A DNA stretch of 64,000 nt from Roseivirga echinicomitans (GTDB lineage Bacteria > Bacteroidota > Bacteroidia > Cytophagales > Cyclobacteriaceae): positions 434,001 to 498,000 of the forward strand of contig NZ_LRDB01000001.1 in assembly GCF_001592935.1 (NCBI RefSeq), given 5' to 3'. Shown here in pieces: positions 16,701 through 24,200 of this stretch; position 1 is the stretch's first letter; every line of letters begins with the position of its first letter. The position numbers and the translations under genes are program-made. Under the pieces are notes generated by a model. That model worked only from the letters and a program-made list of their open reading frames with translations. It had not been told where the DNA came from and ran no database searches.

Positions 16701-19562
16701 ATCTGGTATTCCGTCTGAATCAATATCCTCTAGGTCGCTAATTGGTGTTCCCCCATTGTCATCATCAAATGCATTGTCTATACCATCTCCATCTGTGTCT
16801 GATCCCGTTGGGATAATTGGGCTGCCCGTTGTCGCTTGTGATTCAATTAAGTCTACCACCCCATCATTATCACTATCGAGATCCAACAGGTTTTTGATAC
16901 CATCACCATCAGAATCTGGATTGGTTAAGGCTGTTCCACCATTATCAGAATCAAAGGTGTTGGCCCAGCCATCGTTATCAGTATCAGTAGCAACATCCAC
17001 CTCACCATCGTCATTCGTATCCACTCCTCCGGCCTCAATAATATCCAAAATACCATCGTTATCGGAATCAAGGTCTAGACTGTTTGGAACACCATCGCCA
17101 TCGGTATCTGTTGCTTCTCCTTCATCAACATCTTTAATACCGTCATTGTCATCATCAATGTCTGTAGAGTTCGGAATTCCATCTCCGTCAGTATCTAATG
17201 CCAATCCTTCAAAGTCCCTGAAATCATATTCATTATCAGCATCTGTGTCAGGTAGGCTAACATCTGAACGACAAACCACACCTGAACATGCGCTATCAAA
17301 TCGATCATCTAGCCCATTACCGTTTGCATCTAAACCTGTGTTAGTTTCATCAGCCACACCGTTATTATTGGCATCATTCCCTTCAATAAAGTCAGACTCA
17401 GGGTCGTTGTCTGAATTCGTGTCTACATAATCTGGGTTACCATCGGTATCGGTATCAACAGGTGTTATTGGGCTTTTACCATTTGAAATATCCCAGAAAT
17501 CTAAAACTCCATCCTCATCATCATCTCCAAAAAGTGTCGGAAATCTATACCCAGCTGTGCTTAGGCCTTCTCTAGTATCATCAATGCCATCAGCATCTGA
17601 ATCAATATCAATGTAATTGGGTCTTTGGGTTAAGCTATTGCTATTTTCATAGAACAGGTCTGTATTGGTAACGGCCAACGGACTACTTTCCAGCGCATCT
17701 GCATACCCATTGTTATTCGCATCTACAATACCATCTACCTGTCCATCATTATCAGAGTCTACGGTAGCTCCTGCTTCGCGAAGGTCAAGAATACCGTCAT
17801 TATCTGAGTCTAAATCTAAAATATCTCGAAATCCATCGTTATCAGAGTCAGGGTTTGTAGCAAGCATTACTCCACTTTCTGCAGAAGTTTCTCTAGTATC
17901 TACTATCCCGTTAGCGCCCACTGCGCCAGAGAGATTACCTTGAGAAGCTACATATTCAGCAGGTCTTATTCCCCCGTTCGCTTCAATGGCATCAGGAATA
18001 CCATCGTCATCTGAATCTCTATCTCTGTAATTAGGAATACCGTCATCATCATAATCTTCAGAACCCTCAATATTATCTCGGATACCATCATTATCAGAAT
18101 CAAGATCACATTTGTCTAAAATACCGTCTCCATCAGAATCAAGCTCCCCTTCAAAAAAATCTGTTAAGCCGTCTCCATCACAATCACTCCCCGTTCCTAA
18201 ACCAAAATCATTACCTGTATCGCTTTCACCAAAATCAACCCCGTTAGTAAAGGTGATGGTTTCTATGTTATCCGTAGTTAGCGAGTAACCAGAGGGGTAA
18301 GAAGCTGCCTGTGTTGTTGCGAGTAGTGTTCCTGTGGTTAAATAATGGAAAGTATAGTCCCCATTATTATCGGTTAAGATACTCTGAATTCTAGTGTCTT
18401 CTGGGTCAACTTGACCGTCTCCATTTTGATCAAGATAAATATAGACACGCACATTTGCCAAGCCAGTTTCTCCACCGTCTTTTACCCCATCTAGGTCATC
18501 GTCTTCATAAACAGTTCCTGTTATTTCGTTCGCATTGGCCACCAATGCGGCCAATGACTCCACATCTCCACCTCCATCAAAATCTCTGAAGTTGGTCATG
18601 GCACCAGTCGACTTATTGATTAGGCTAAGGCGGTTATCACTGTCCCCTTCAGAGCCGTAAAGGCCTCCATCATTATTAAAGGCTAAACCTTCTATATCGT
18701 CCTCTGCTAAAGTGGCCACAAGTATAAACTCACCCGTAGTTTTATTCACCTTGAATAAAACATCATTTGAGCCATTATTATTTGAAACACCATAAATTTC
18801 ACCACTAATGGGATCAACGGCAATGTCATCTACATCTACATCAATCCCTTCTCCCGTTATTTCTAAGTAATCTACCCCTGGCCCAAAAGCATCTGGTACA
18901 AAATGTCCCGTGGTCAAATTAATTTGGAAGAGTAAATCTGGCCCCGAATTTCGCTCAACAGCCCACATAATAAGCGTTTGCCCATCAAGCATCAGCCCGT
19001 CAACATCATTCAGTGTCTGGGCACCAGCAGAGCCATCTGCGGTACCACCATCATCAATTTCATCAATTAATGTAAACGCACCTGTAGTTCTATTCAGTGT
19101 ACCAAAGTCTCCTCCGTTGGCAGCATATAAGGTTTGGGAGCCAGGGATAGGATAGTAGGCTAAGGCTTCGATATCAGATACCCCGGTCGATCCTATTTCA
19201 ACTACTGCTCCTGTATTTCTATTAATCGTATAGAGTTTATTATCATCATCAGATACGTAGTAGAAGATATTCGAATTTTGTGCGTTAAGTGTTGCGCCTA
19301 AGCCAAAATAAACGAAGATGAAGAAGATTAACCTATAACTTATTCTAAAAAGTGATCCACTAGTGAATAGACGAACAAGGCCCTTTATCAGGGCGTTTAG
19401 AAGGAAAAAACAATATTTAAATATTAACGGCAAAAATGCAGCATTAATTGAAGATTCAGGATTTGTTCCTGATCTGTATGAATATGAAACCTCAACTATT
19501 TCTCCTGACCCTTTTCGGTCATGAATAACATTTTTCACCTTAGCCCGGTATTTATATGGCAC
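8391..19562 (-). CDS. Giant secreted thrombospondin type 3-repeat protein with T9SS type A sorting domain (3723 aa)
   Basis: The leader and signal peptide (RLIFFIFVYFGLGATLNAQ) match the paralogue. A GTG at 19538 aligns with the paralogue's TTG and may be the true start. After the signal come a propeller-like domain (about residues 95-342, NRNTGAVVEIG and NKTTGEFILVA blocks) and an SdrD/Cna-B-like domain (about 343-445, EDDDLDGVKDGGETGL). A very long TSP3 calcium-repeat region follows. It is interrupted by a DNRLRE/CBM96-like beta-sandwich (about 1877-2044) and an unidentified domain present twice (about 2102-2244 and 2744-2886, beginning CTDVxVT). The block ending in RDWRE occurs six times. 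From about residue 3109 the protein repeats the paralogue's C-terminal module and type A T9SS domain (PYPNPIKNG). It is probably a Ca2+-stabilised surface or secreted adhesin. The exact function is not visible. Confidence 0.85.
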   Translation of the reverse strand: MPYKYRAKVKNVIHDRKGSGEIVEVSYSYRSGTNPESSINAAFLPLIFKYCFFLLNALIKGLVRLFTSGSLFRISYRLIFFIFVYFGLGATLNAQNSNIFYYVSDDDNKLYTINRNTGAVVEIGSTGVSDIEALAYYPIPGSQTLYAANGGDFGTLNRTTGAFTLIDEIDDGGTADGSAGAQTLNDVDGLMLDGQTLIMWAVERNSGPDLLFQINLTTGHFVPDAFGPGVDYLEITGEGIDVDVDDIAVDPISGEIYGVSNNNGSNDVLFKVNKTTGEFILVATLAEDDIEGLAFNNDGGLYGSEGDSDNRLSLINKSTGAMTNFRDFDGGGDVESLAALVANANEITGTVYEDDDLDGVKDGGETGLANVRVYIYLDQNGDGQVDPEDTRIQSILTDNNGDYTFHYLTTGTLLATTQAASYPSGYSLTTDNIETITFTNGVDFGESDTGNDFGLGTGSDCDGDGLTDFFEGELDSDGDGILDKCDLDSDNDGIRDNIEGSEDYDDDGIPNYRDRDSDDDGIPDAIEANGGIRPAEYVASQGNLSGAVGANGIVDTRETSAESGVMLATNPDSDNDGFRDILDLDSDNDGILDLREAGATVDSDNDGQVDGIVDANNNGYADALESSPLAVTNTDLFYENSNSLTQRPNYIDIDSDADGIDDTREGLSTAGYRFPTLFGDDDEDGVLDFWDISNGKSPITPVDTDTDGNPDYVDTNSDNDPESDFIEGNDANNNGVADETNTGLDANGNGLDDRFDSACSGVVCRSDVSLPDTDADNEYDFRDFEGLALDTDGDGIPNSTDIDDDNDGIKDVDEGEATDTDGDGVPNSLDLDSDNDGILDIIEAGGVDTNDDGEVDVATDTDNDGWANTFDSDNGGTALTNPDSDGDGIKNLLDLDSDNDGVVDLIESQATTGSPIIPTGSDTDGDGIDNAFDDDNGGTPISDLEDIDSDGIPDYLDTDSDNDGFLDVLEAWDTNGDYVANTVPTGIDSDLDGLDNAFDNVFGPNSTTNIYNNEDALDFPNATTSGLTSERDWREDNAVDSDGDGQINSIDIDDDDDGIKDVDEGIEDFDLDGIPNNLDLDSDNDGIPDIKEAGGVDTNNDGRVDDNTDTNNNGWADTFDSVNGGTALTNPDTDSDGKKNFLDIDSDGDGVVDLIESQATTISPKVPSGTDTDLDGLDNTFDTDNAGSPTTPFDKDGDLTPDYLDLNSDNDDFSDLLEAWDTNGDLTANTVPSGSDSDGDGLDDAFDDVIGPNRTTNPTNSQTAFSFPDVTTSGDSERDWRETNADDADFDGIPDNSDIDDDNDGILDSNEIGDTDGDGIDDRLDLDSDNDGIPDIIEAGGVDTNNDGRVDNDTDTDNDGWANTFDNNNGGTALLNPDTDNDGIKNYLDLDSDNDGIPDIREAGGVDTNNDGVVDSATDTDEDGWANTFDSDNGGVALTNPDTDSDGKKNFLDIDSDGDGIVDLIESQATTGTPIIPVGTDTDGDGIDNAFDADNGGTTITPVDTDADTIPDYIDFNSDGDSFSDALEGWDTDNDQVANTVPAGLDSDGDGLDNAYDLITGPNATTNVYNTQDANDFPDVSTAAQTTQRDWREANILDADFDGIADGTDIDDDNDGILDTDETGDTDGDGIDDRLDLDSDNDGIPDIVEAGGVDSNNDGRVDDDTDTDTDGWANTFDSSNGGTALARPDSDNDGVKNYLDLDSDNDGILDVTEANHTDANGNGKIDSFLDTNGNGFHDAIEGSVFVLPNTDFAYENTNGLPLLPNYIDIDSDADGIDDTREGYGTDDYQFPNTFTDTDGDGILNFWDVDAGNSPIDPVDTDAAGLDDYVDRNSDNDSLSDFIEGNDFNKDGVADVANTGLDTNGNGLDDAFDQECYGSSITSVSSSHAEQQGSTVDIVSSDLELVTENSNQIVGVYFPNVAVTQGASINSAYIQFETDEVTTGTVNLTIEGQLAANPVTFTTGSNNVSARSRTTANKTWSPANWNTIGEAGAAQRTVDISSIIQEIVNQGGWSNGNAIVIIITGPPDADTRTAEVNPTLYINYGSGVTSCASDVALQDSDGDSEYDFRDSNGIAAPIDTDADGIDDVDDIDDDNDGILDTDEGCTDVIVTAGNGFSASQKVARVENTSNGIDGVNGSYARFRDDGATMDIVLRTGSGIVPAGNTISIRAQKTDSRAANQMTVSKSSDGVNFDTEIEYSFDDDDIYETKEYELLTDATHIRITYARSRGDLRVDNVSYEGFTIKCTGIDTDSDGIADHLDIDADGDGIVDLIESQATTGTPVVPVGVDTDSDGLDDAFDSDCAPCGAITGVPTTTPVDTDGDLIPDFKDFNSDGDTFSDALEGWDTDGNLVANIIKSGTDTDGDGLDDAYDLVAGKNSTTNVYNNQDAYDFPDVTTGGNIERDWREVNAADTDFDGIIDTNDIDDDNDGILDTDETGDTDGDGINDSLDIDSDNDGIPDIVEAGGVDANNDGRVDNVTDTDNDGWANTFDSDNGGTAHTLLDTDNDGIDNHLDLDSDNDGIPDIIETGGVDTNNDGVVDTATDIDEDGWANTFDSDNGGTALSNPDTDGDGIKNNLDIDSDGDGIVDLIESQATTGSPVVPGGTDTDSDGIDNAFDITGGTPTTPVDTDGDGKPDYIDFNSDGDSFSDALEGWDTDGNLAANTTPSGTDTDGDGLDNAYDDVVGPNATTNVYNNQDANDFPNVTTSGETSERDWREENIIDSDLDGVADEDDIDDDNDGVLDVDENCTDVTVTGTNASSASQTVGSVDDVGDAIDGVNSTYARFNSNGEQIEVELRGGSTVLAGTGITVRARETDDRNDNTMTVSESTDGVNYVNSIEYPFDQGEAYQNKLYLLTTDATHIRITYNRDRGDLRVDNVSYASFTIPCTGTDSDNDGIANHLDLDSDNDGIPDIVEGGGVDSNNDGRVDGSTFGANGWENTYDNIETSGTPLTDPDTDGDELKNRIDIDSDGDGIVDLIESQATTGTPVKPVDSDLDGDGIDDAFDVNCAPCGSVTGVPTTLANTDEMDNPDYIDIDSDNDGLNDVIEAWDTDGDYLPDITPNGDDDDNDGLDDNFDDVTGPNATTNIFNNQTANSFPNITTAGKTTQRDWRESNQESGSPGGVNTNFLLWVKADKGGTSWRDVSNNYVTVTKFGTPNTGTLINFNPSNYFDATDYYNTTLSVNADTYADLAVIVVYQPAANDAGSVWGEDNGSFDRYILDGPGANENEAVSNGTGTEDDITGLYSSMTTTLSSVIFDEDQGNGSGVFINGGREINFTADHGSETSNKFQIGAKGDATRRFNGLISEVIVYNQLLSPIATRQKIESYLAIKYGITLSSDTDGDATAFEAGEGDYLASNGTPFWDASEATSFQNNVAGIARDDASSLNQLQSNSVNSNAIVAMGLDGDTDGLEASNSLNGSSFSNDLSALVWGHDGAALYDRENTEFDALQVKSRLNREWRIQETGTVGTVTVRFKVSGLIGPGDVVGANDESEIVLLVDGDGDFSSGASVVFQSFEVDSDGFVNFQADFTDGAYFTLASAEQYALPITLLSFEAVAEEDQIVLMWTTLSEVENSLFRLEKSANGIDFEALGYLDGSGTTESINDYVLRDNNPINGNNYYRLIDIDQNGIENTSEIIMVSYYKESDIEIKPYPNPIKNGETFYINLEEEAVLSGVKIYQMDGIEVPIKTERTIDRLAIIPGRIGEGVHLLTIMVNGQLHTLKILVKN
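10250..18180 (-). repeat. Degenerate TSP3 repeat array of the 3723-aa protein
   Basis: Nearly 8 kb codes for Asp-rich calcium-repeat units in blocks of roughly 130-250 residues. Each block holds signatures such as IIEAGGVDTNNDGRVD, DLIESQATTGSP, DxLEAWDTNGD and ERDWRE. The array is interrupted by the CBM96-like domain (about 13430-13935) and two copies of the CTDVxVT domain (about 12830-13255 and 10905-11330). Plus-strand reading frames rich in Ser and Pro opposite this array are by-products of the codon pattern. Confidence 0.85.
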
Positions 19563-19610
19563 TAATTCAATCGAATAGTTTCGACCGCTTATGTAATGGC
19601 TTCGGAAGAG

Positions 19611-19637
19611 GTAAAAAAATAAAAACCCTTAACGGGT
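19611..19637 (-). terminator. Small hairpin plus U-tract in the leader of the 3723-aa gene
   Basis: On the minus strand a short ACCC/GGGT stem with a 5-nt loop (19637 to 19625) runs into a T-rich tract of about 14 bases. It lies some 10 nt downstream of the start site predicted from the promoter at 19653-19682 and well before the coding start. The stem is weak on its own. It could be an attenuator, or a last barrier for transcripts arriving from moxR. Confidence 0.4.
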
Positions 19638-19652
19638 CATTATTTTAACAGG

Positions 19653-19682
19653 TAAAGATAGTGAAAATATAAGTAGCAACAA
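19653..19682 (-). promoter_or_regulatory. Probable promoter of the 3723-aa giant gene
   Basis: On the minus strand TTG and TATCTTTA are separated by 19 bp. This is one mismatch from the Bacteroidota TTG / TAnnTTTG consensus with a good spacing. The predicted start is near 19647, giving a leader of about 90-110 nt before the GTG codons. Confidence 0.5.
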
Positions 19683-19710
19683 GTATTTCGCATACACTTA
19701 TCTGCCGCTT

Positions 19711-19751
19711 GTAACATTTACGATGAATAAGCCATTCATCGTAAATGTTAC
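19711..19751. repeat. 18-bp perfect inverted repeat between moxR and the giant gene
   Basis: GTAACATTTACGATGAAT is followed by 5 bases (AAGCC) and then its exact reverse complement. It starts 42 bp beyond the moxR stop in the direction of transcription. On the plus strand it is followed within a few bases by a run of six T's; on the minus strand no T-run follows. It may still end or process the moxR transcript, or bind a dimeric protein. Confidence 0.7.
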
Positions 19752-19792
19752 CGTAGTTTTTTAATTTGAAATTAAAGACAGCGTCTAAAACT

Positions 19793-20779
19793 CTAGTGAT
19801 TAATAGGAATCTTCTTTAAGAGCTTTTCTATGATATGTTCAGTAGTAATACCATCTGCTTCGGCCTCATAGTTAAGGATAATCCTGTGGTTTAGAACATC
19901 CATACCAATCGCCTTTATGTCCTCTGGCAAAACATAATCGCGGCCATTCATAAAGGCATGCGCTTTAGACGCCAAGTTTAGGTTAATACTTGCCCTTGGT
20001 GAAGCACCAAACTGCATATAATAGGCCTCCTCAGTCAACCCAAAGTCTTTCGGGTTTCTGGTAGCAAAAACCAACTCGATAATGTATTTCTCTAATGATT
20101 CAGAAATAGAAACTTGGTTTACCTCGTTTCGGATGCTGAAAATATCTTCTTTGGTCAAAAGCGTTTCAAGTTCAGGTTTAAATGCCATGTTTGCCATTCT
20201 ACGCATTACTTCTAACTCTTCGTCTTTAGATGGATAGTCTACCTTTACCTTCAACATAAAGCGGTCAATCTGCGCTTCTGGCAAACTGTAAGTTCCTTCT
20301 TGGTCTACAGGGTTTTGCGTGGCCAATACCAAGAATGGTCTGTCCAGCTTAAAGCTTGTCTCACCAATGGTTACCGTTTTTTCCTGCATGGCCTCAAGCA
20401 ATGCCGACTGCACCTTGGCTGGAGCACGGTTAATTTCATCGGCCAACACCACGTTTGTAAAAATAGGCCCCTTCTTAACTTCAAATTCCGCTTTTTTCTG
20501 ATTGTAAATCATGGTTCCGATCAAATCGGCAGGAAGAAGGTCTGGGGTAAACTGTACTCTTTGGAAGTCCAAATGAAGTACTTCTGCAAGTGTATTTACA
20601 GTGAGTGTTTTTGCAATACCAGGAACTCCCTCTAAAAGAATATGCCCATTGGTAAATAAGCCAATCATTAGTCGGTTCACCATATATTCCTGGCCGACAA
20701 CGATCTTACTTACTTCCGATGCAACTTTACTTATTTTTTCTTGGTGTATTTTAGCCAATTCTGCTGATACCGCTTCCAT
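19793..20779 (-). CDS. MoxR-family AAA+ ATPase
   Basis: 328 residues, the usual length for the family. Visible motifs are a Walker A loop GVPGIAKT (residues 51-58), Walker B LADEINR (about 112-118), a sensor-1 segment VLATQNPVDQEGTYSLPEAQ (about 151-170) and the following IDRF arginine. The C-terminal lid holds GASPRASINL, typical of MoxR. These cytoplasmic ATPases act as chaperone-like remodellers, often on von Willebrand A-domain or envelope proteins. They are commonly followed by a DUF58 gene and VWA-protein genes. Here no such partner follows; the next gene on the strand is the 3723-aa giant, 230 bp away behind its own promoter and an inverted repeat. Family assignment is firm; the substrate is unknown. 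Confidence 0.93.
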   Translation of the reverse strand: MEAVSAELAKIHQEKISKVASEVSKIVVGQEYMVNRLMIGLFTNGHILLEGVPGIAKTLTVNTLAEVLHLDFQRVQFTPDLLPADLIGTMIYNQKKAEFEVKKGPIFTNVVLADEINRAPAKVQSALLEAMQEKTVTIGETSFKLDRPFLVLATQNPVDQEGTYSLPEAQIDRFMLKVKVDYPSKDEELEVMRRMANMAFKPELETLLTKEDIFSIRNEVNQVSISESLEKYIIELVFATRNPKDFGLTEEAYYMQFGASPRASINLNLASKAHAFMNGRDYVLPEDIKAIGMDVLNHRIILNYEAEADGITTEHIIEKLLKKIPINH

Positions 20780-21228
20780 TGTAAACTTATTTGTTAAAGG
20801 GCTCTAAATTAGAAATTTTGATCAATTACTGGGGTCAATACTCAAATGAGATGATAAAGTTTTCCAGCGTTGGTAGAATGAGGCGAATATCGGTCTTTTC
20901 TCACTTTATAAAAGAGATTTCACTTTCCTTTTAACAATAATTAACCTGTGCGAAAAAAAAGTTTGAGATGAAAACTCATTTCTATCCAATAACTCCCTCA
21001 TTTTTTACTAAGCCTTTCAAATACGGCTTTCTGTGACTGACATTTCCTCAAATGTCAGTTGGCTTCATATAGTTATATTTCACACAAAACCCTGGCCTTC
21101 TTTTTCGCCCATCAAATTGTGTTATTCTAAGTATCCTAAATTTGAAAAAAGTTGCTTTTTGGTAATTATACGCATACTTTAGTCTCAGTTAGACTCTCTT
21201 TCACCTATCACACTGGACACCAACTAAA
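20780..21228. other. Divergent intergenic region between moxR and the SprB-repeat gene
   Basis: 449 bp without a credible gene. It must hold both promoters. The only clear structure is a 10-bp perfect inverted repeat at 21036-21045/21050-21059 (ACTGACATTT, loop CCTC). A weak promoter-like pair (GTTG at 21151-21154, 20 bp, TACTTTAG at 21175-21182) lies about 45 bp before the ATG of the 2724-aa gene. No clear moxR promoter was found. Confidence 0.5.
21036..21059. promoter_or_regulatory. 10-bp inverted repeat upstream of the SprB-repeat gene
   Basis: Perfect arms ACTGACATTT and AAATGTCAGT are separated by CCTC. No T-run follows on either strand, so a terminator is less likely than a protein-binding site or an RNA hairpin in the leader. 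It lies about 170 bp upstream of the ATG at 21229. Confidence 0.4.
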
Positions 21229-24200
21229 ATGCTGATTACGGACAGTAAAAAGTGGTTTATTAGAATAATTATATTATTTGCATCCGTTTTTGGTGCTGCC
21301 CAAAGTACCTTTGCTCAAGGGCCCACAATAAATGGTGTAATCATTAATAGCTGTGTTGGCGAAATAAGTTTATCCGTATCATCCGAGATAAGTGCGTTGC
21401 CTTTAACTTTTGTTTGGCAAGACTCTGGAGGAGCCACCGTGGGTGGAAATTCTTTCCTACTCAATGGTGTAGGAGCGGACGATTATCGAGTTACCGTAAC
21501 AGACAAAAACGGCAAAACGATTACAGCGGTCTATACCATTACTGATCCTCCTGATTTGGTAGGCTCGGTTGTGGTAAATGATGTGAGCTGTAAAGAAGGC
21601 TCAGATGCACAAGTGGTGGTAAGCATGGCCAACGGAAACCCAGATTATTCTTGGGTACTCACCAATAGTGGAGGTGGCACTGTCGGTACAGGGAATGCTA
21701 CTGGAACCACAATTACAATTACTGGACTCGGTGTAGATAACTATAAACTGGTGGTAACCGATGAAGATGGCTGCGATGGAACCATTACCTTTTCAGTAAC
21801 AGAGCCTGCCAATTTCTTAGGTGGTTCTTTGGTCTCAAAAACTGATGCTACTTGCAGCGACTCAGCCAATGGGAGCTTACAAGTGACAGGAACAGGCGGC
21901 TGGGGGAATTATACCTATGCTTGGTATACCGAACCAGGAGCGACCTACCTTGGAGCTGGGGCGACAATCAACAGCTTACTTCCTGGAGACTATAAGGTTT
22001 ACATTACTGACGACAAGGGCTGTGTGGTTGAAAGAACCTATACCATCGACTCCCCAGACCCAATTGCCATTACCTCTTCAATCACCGATGCCTCTTGTAA
22101 TTCAGGAAATGACGGAGCCATCAATATTTCGGTAACTGGGGGGAATGGAACATATACCTACAGCTGGAGCAATGGACCAACTTCCGAAGACATTTCAGGT
22201 TTAACAGCAGGCAGCTATACGATTACCGTAACCGATGGTAATGGTTGCGGCTTTTCAAAAACTCTTACCGTAGGAGAGCCGAATGCCTTGGCCATTAACC
22301 CAACCATTACCGATGTTAAGTGTTTTGGTGATAATACTGGAAGGATAAAAACAAACCCTTCTGGTGGAACTGCTCCTTATACTTATTCGTGGTCGACCGG
22401 CCAAACAGTGAAAACCATAAGTAATCAAACCGCTGGCAGTTATACCCTCACCGTAACCGATAAAAATGGATGCACAGTATCTGGAACTTATACCATAAAA
22501 CAGCCATCAGCAGCTCTTTCTGTTCAGTCCATCACCAATAATTCTCCTTCTTGTTTTGGAGAAAGTGACGGAAGCCTTAATGTGGTAATGCAGGGCGGAA
22601 CCGCTCCTTACAGCTATGTTTGGTCTAGTGGTTCAAATACCGCTGCTGCTTCTGGCTTAGCTTCTGGCAACTATACCATAACCGTAACCGATGCAAACGG
22701 CTGCACCTATACCAATAACTACACGGTCACCGATCCTCCAAAAGTTATCGTTACCCCCACACTCAACGAACCCTCTTGTAATGGGCAGGCAGACGGAAGT
22801 ATCACCGTACTTGCCAGTAACGGAACTGGCCCATATACTTATAACTGGAATACTGGAGCTTCTGGCGCAACACTGAATAATATACCTGCTGGAACCTATA
22901 CCGTAACAGTAAAAGACGATGGTACATCATGCACAGTAACTCAAAGTGTAACCTTAGGTGAGCCTTCATTAATTGTGGCTAATGCCGTAGTTACAGATAT
23001 CAGTTGCAACGGCCAAGTAGATGGAAGTATCACTTTAACACCATCAGGAGGTACGGGTGGATATACTTACTTGTGGAATACAGGCTCAACATCGAATACC
23101 ATTTCGGGGCTCACTGCTGGCAGCTACTCTGTAACCATTACCGATGACAGCGGTTGCTCTATAAACAAATCCTTCACAATCGTAGAACCCGATCCACTCA
23201 CCTCTACTGTGGTGAAACAGGATGTTTTGTGTAAAGGCCAATCTACCGGCTCCATTGATCTTACGCCTGCCGATGGAACAGCCCCTTATTCCTTCGTATG
23301 GTCGAATGGAGCAGTAACTGAAGATTTAGTAAACGTACCCGCAGGGGATTATTCCGTAACCATAAGTGATGCATCAGGCTGCTCCATTGTTAAAGCCATT
23401 ACCATTGATGAGCCAGCTCAAGTATTGGTTTTAAGTGGGACAGCCACCAATGTGACTTGCAATGGTGGATCTAACGGTAAAATTGATTTTACAGTAACTG
23501 GCGGAGTTGCTCCATATGCGTACGTATGGAATACTGGGGCAGTTTCTCAAGATTTAAACAACATTGCCCCTGGCGTGTATACCGTGAAGGTAACCGATGC
23601 GAATGGCTGTATCAAATTTGATTCATTTACCATTTCTGAGCCAGCAGCACTTGCTGTAAGCCCCTCTAAAACGGATATTACTTGCAATGGTGCTAATGAT
23701 GGAATTATCAATCTTAATGTAAGCGGAGGAACAGCACCTTATATCTATATATGGAATGATGGAAGTATACAAAAAAACAGAACAGGGCTTACCAATGGCA
23801 ACTATACCGTTACGGTTACTGACGACAATGGCTGCCAGAACACACAAGTTATAACCATTTCCGAACCAGCCATTTTAAGTGCTACAAGTGTAAAACAAGA
23901 TGTACTATGTTTTGGTAATGCCACCGGAGTAGCCAACATCACCGTTTCTGGCGGAACTTTACCTTATTCATACTCTTGGTCAAATGGGGCGATAACGGAA
24001 GACCTAAATGGAGTAGTGGCGGGGAGCTATACTGCTACCATTACCGATGCAAATGGCTGTGTTATTACAGAGGTTGTTCAAATTAATCAGCCAGCCGCTG
24101 CCTTAACTTTTACCCCAACAGTGGGACAAATTACTTGCAACGGTGCCACTGATGGCGCTATTAGTCTGAGTGTATCAGGCGGAACCGCCCCATACACATA

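Noticed and set aside
16756-17430. Plus-strand open frames rich in Ser/Pro (SIPSPSVS, STPPAS) opposite the TSP3 arrays, for example this 224-codon one and those at 5146-5754, 11842-12402 and 15964-16533
   Set aside because: They are the complement of GATGGNGAT-type Asp/Gly codons in the real minus-strand genes. The composition is explained by the repeats, and no signal peptide or independent start context is seen.
3720-18180. CRISPR-like look of regularly spaced short DNA motifs (CCATCATTATC, CCATCTCCATC)
   Set aside because: Spacing is a multiple of three and follows the coding frame of TSP3 repeats; there are no identical repeats with unique spacers and no cas genes.
20601-20807. Plus-strand frame of 68 codons over the start of moxR
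   Set aside because: It is fully antisense to a well-conserved AAA+ gene and has no features of its own.
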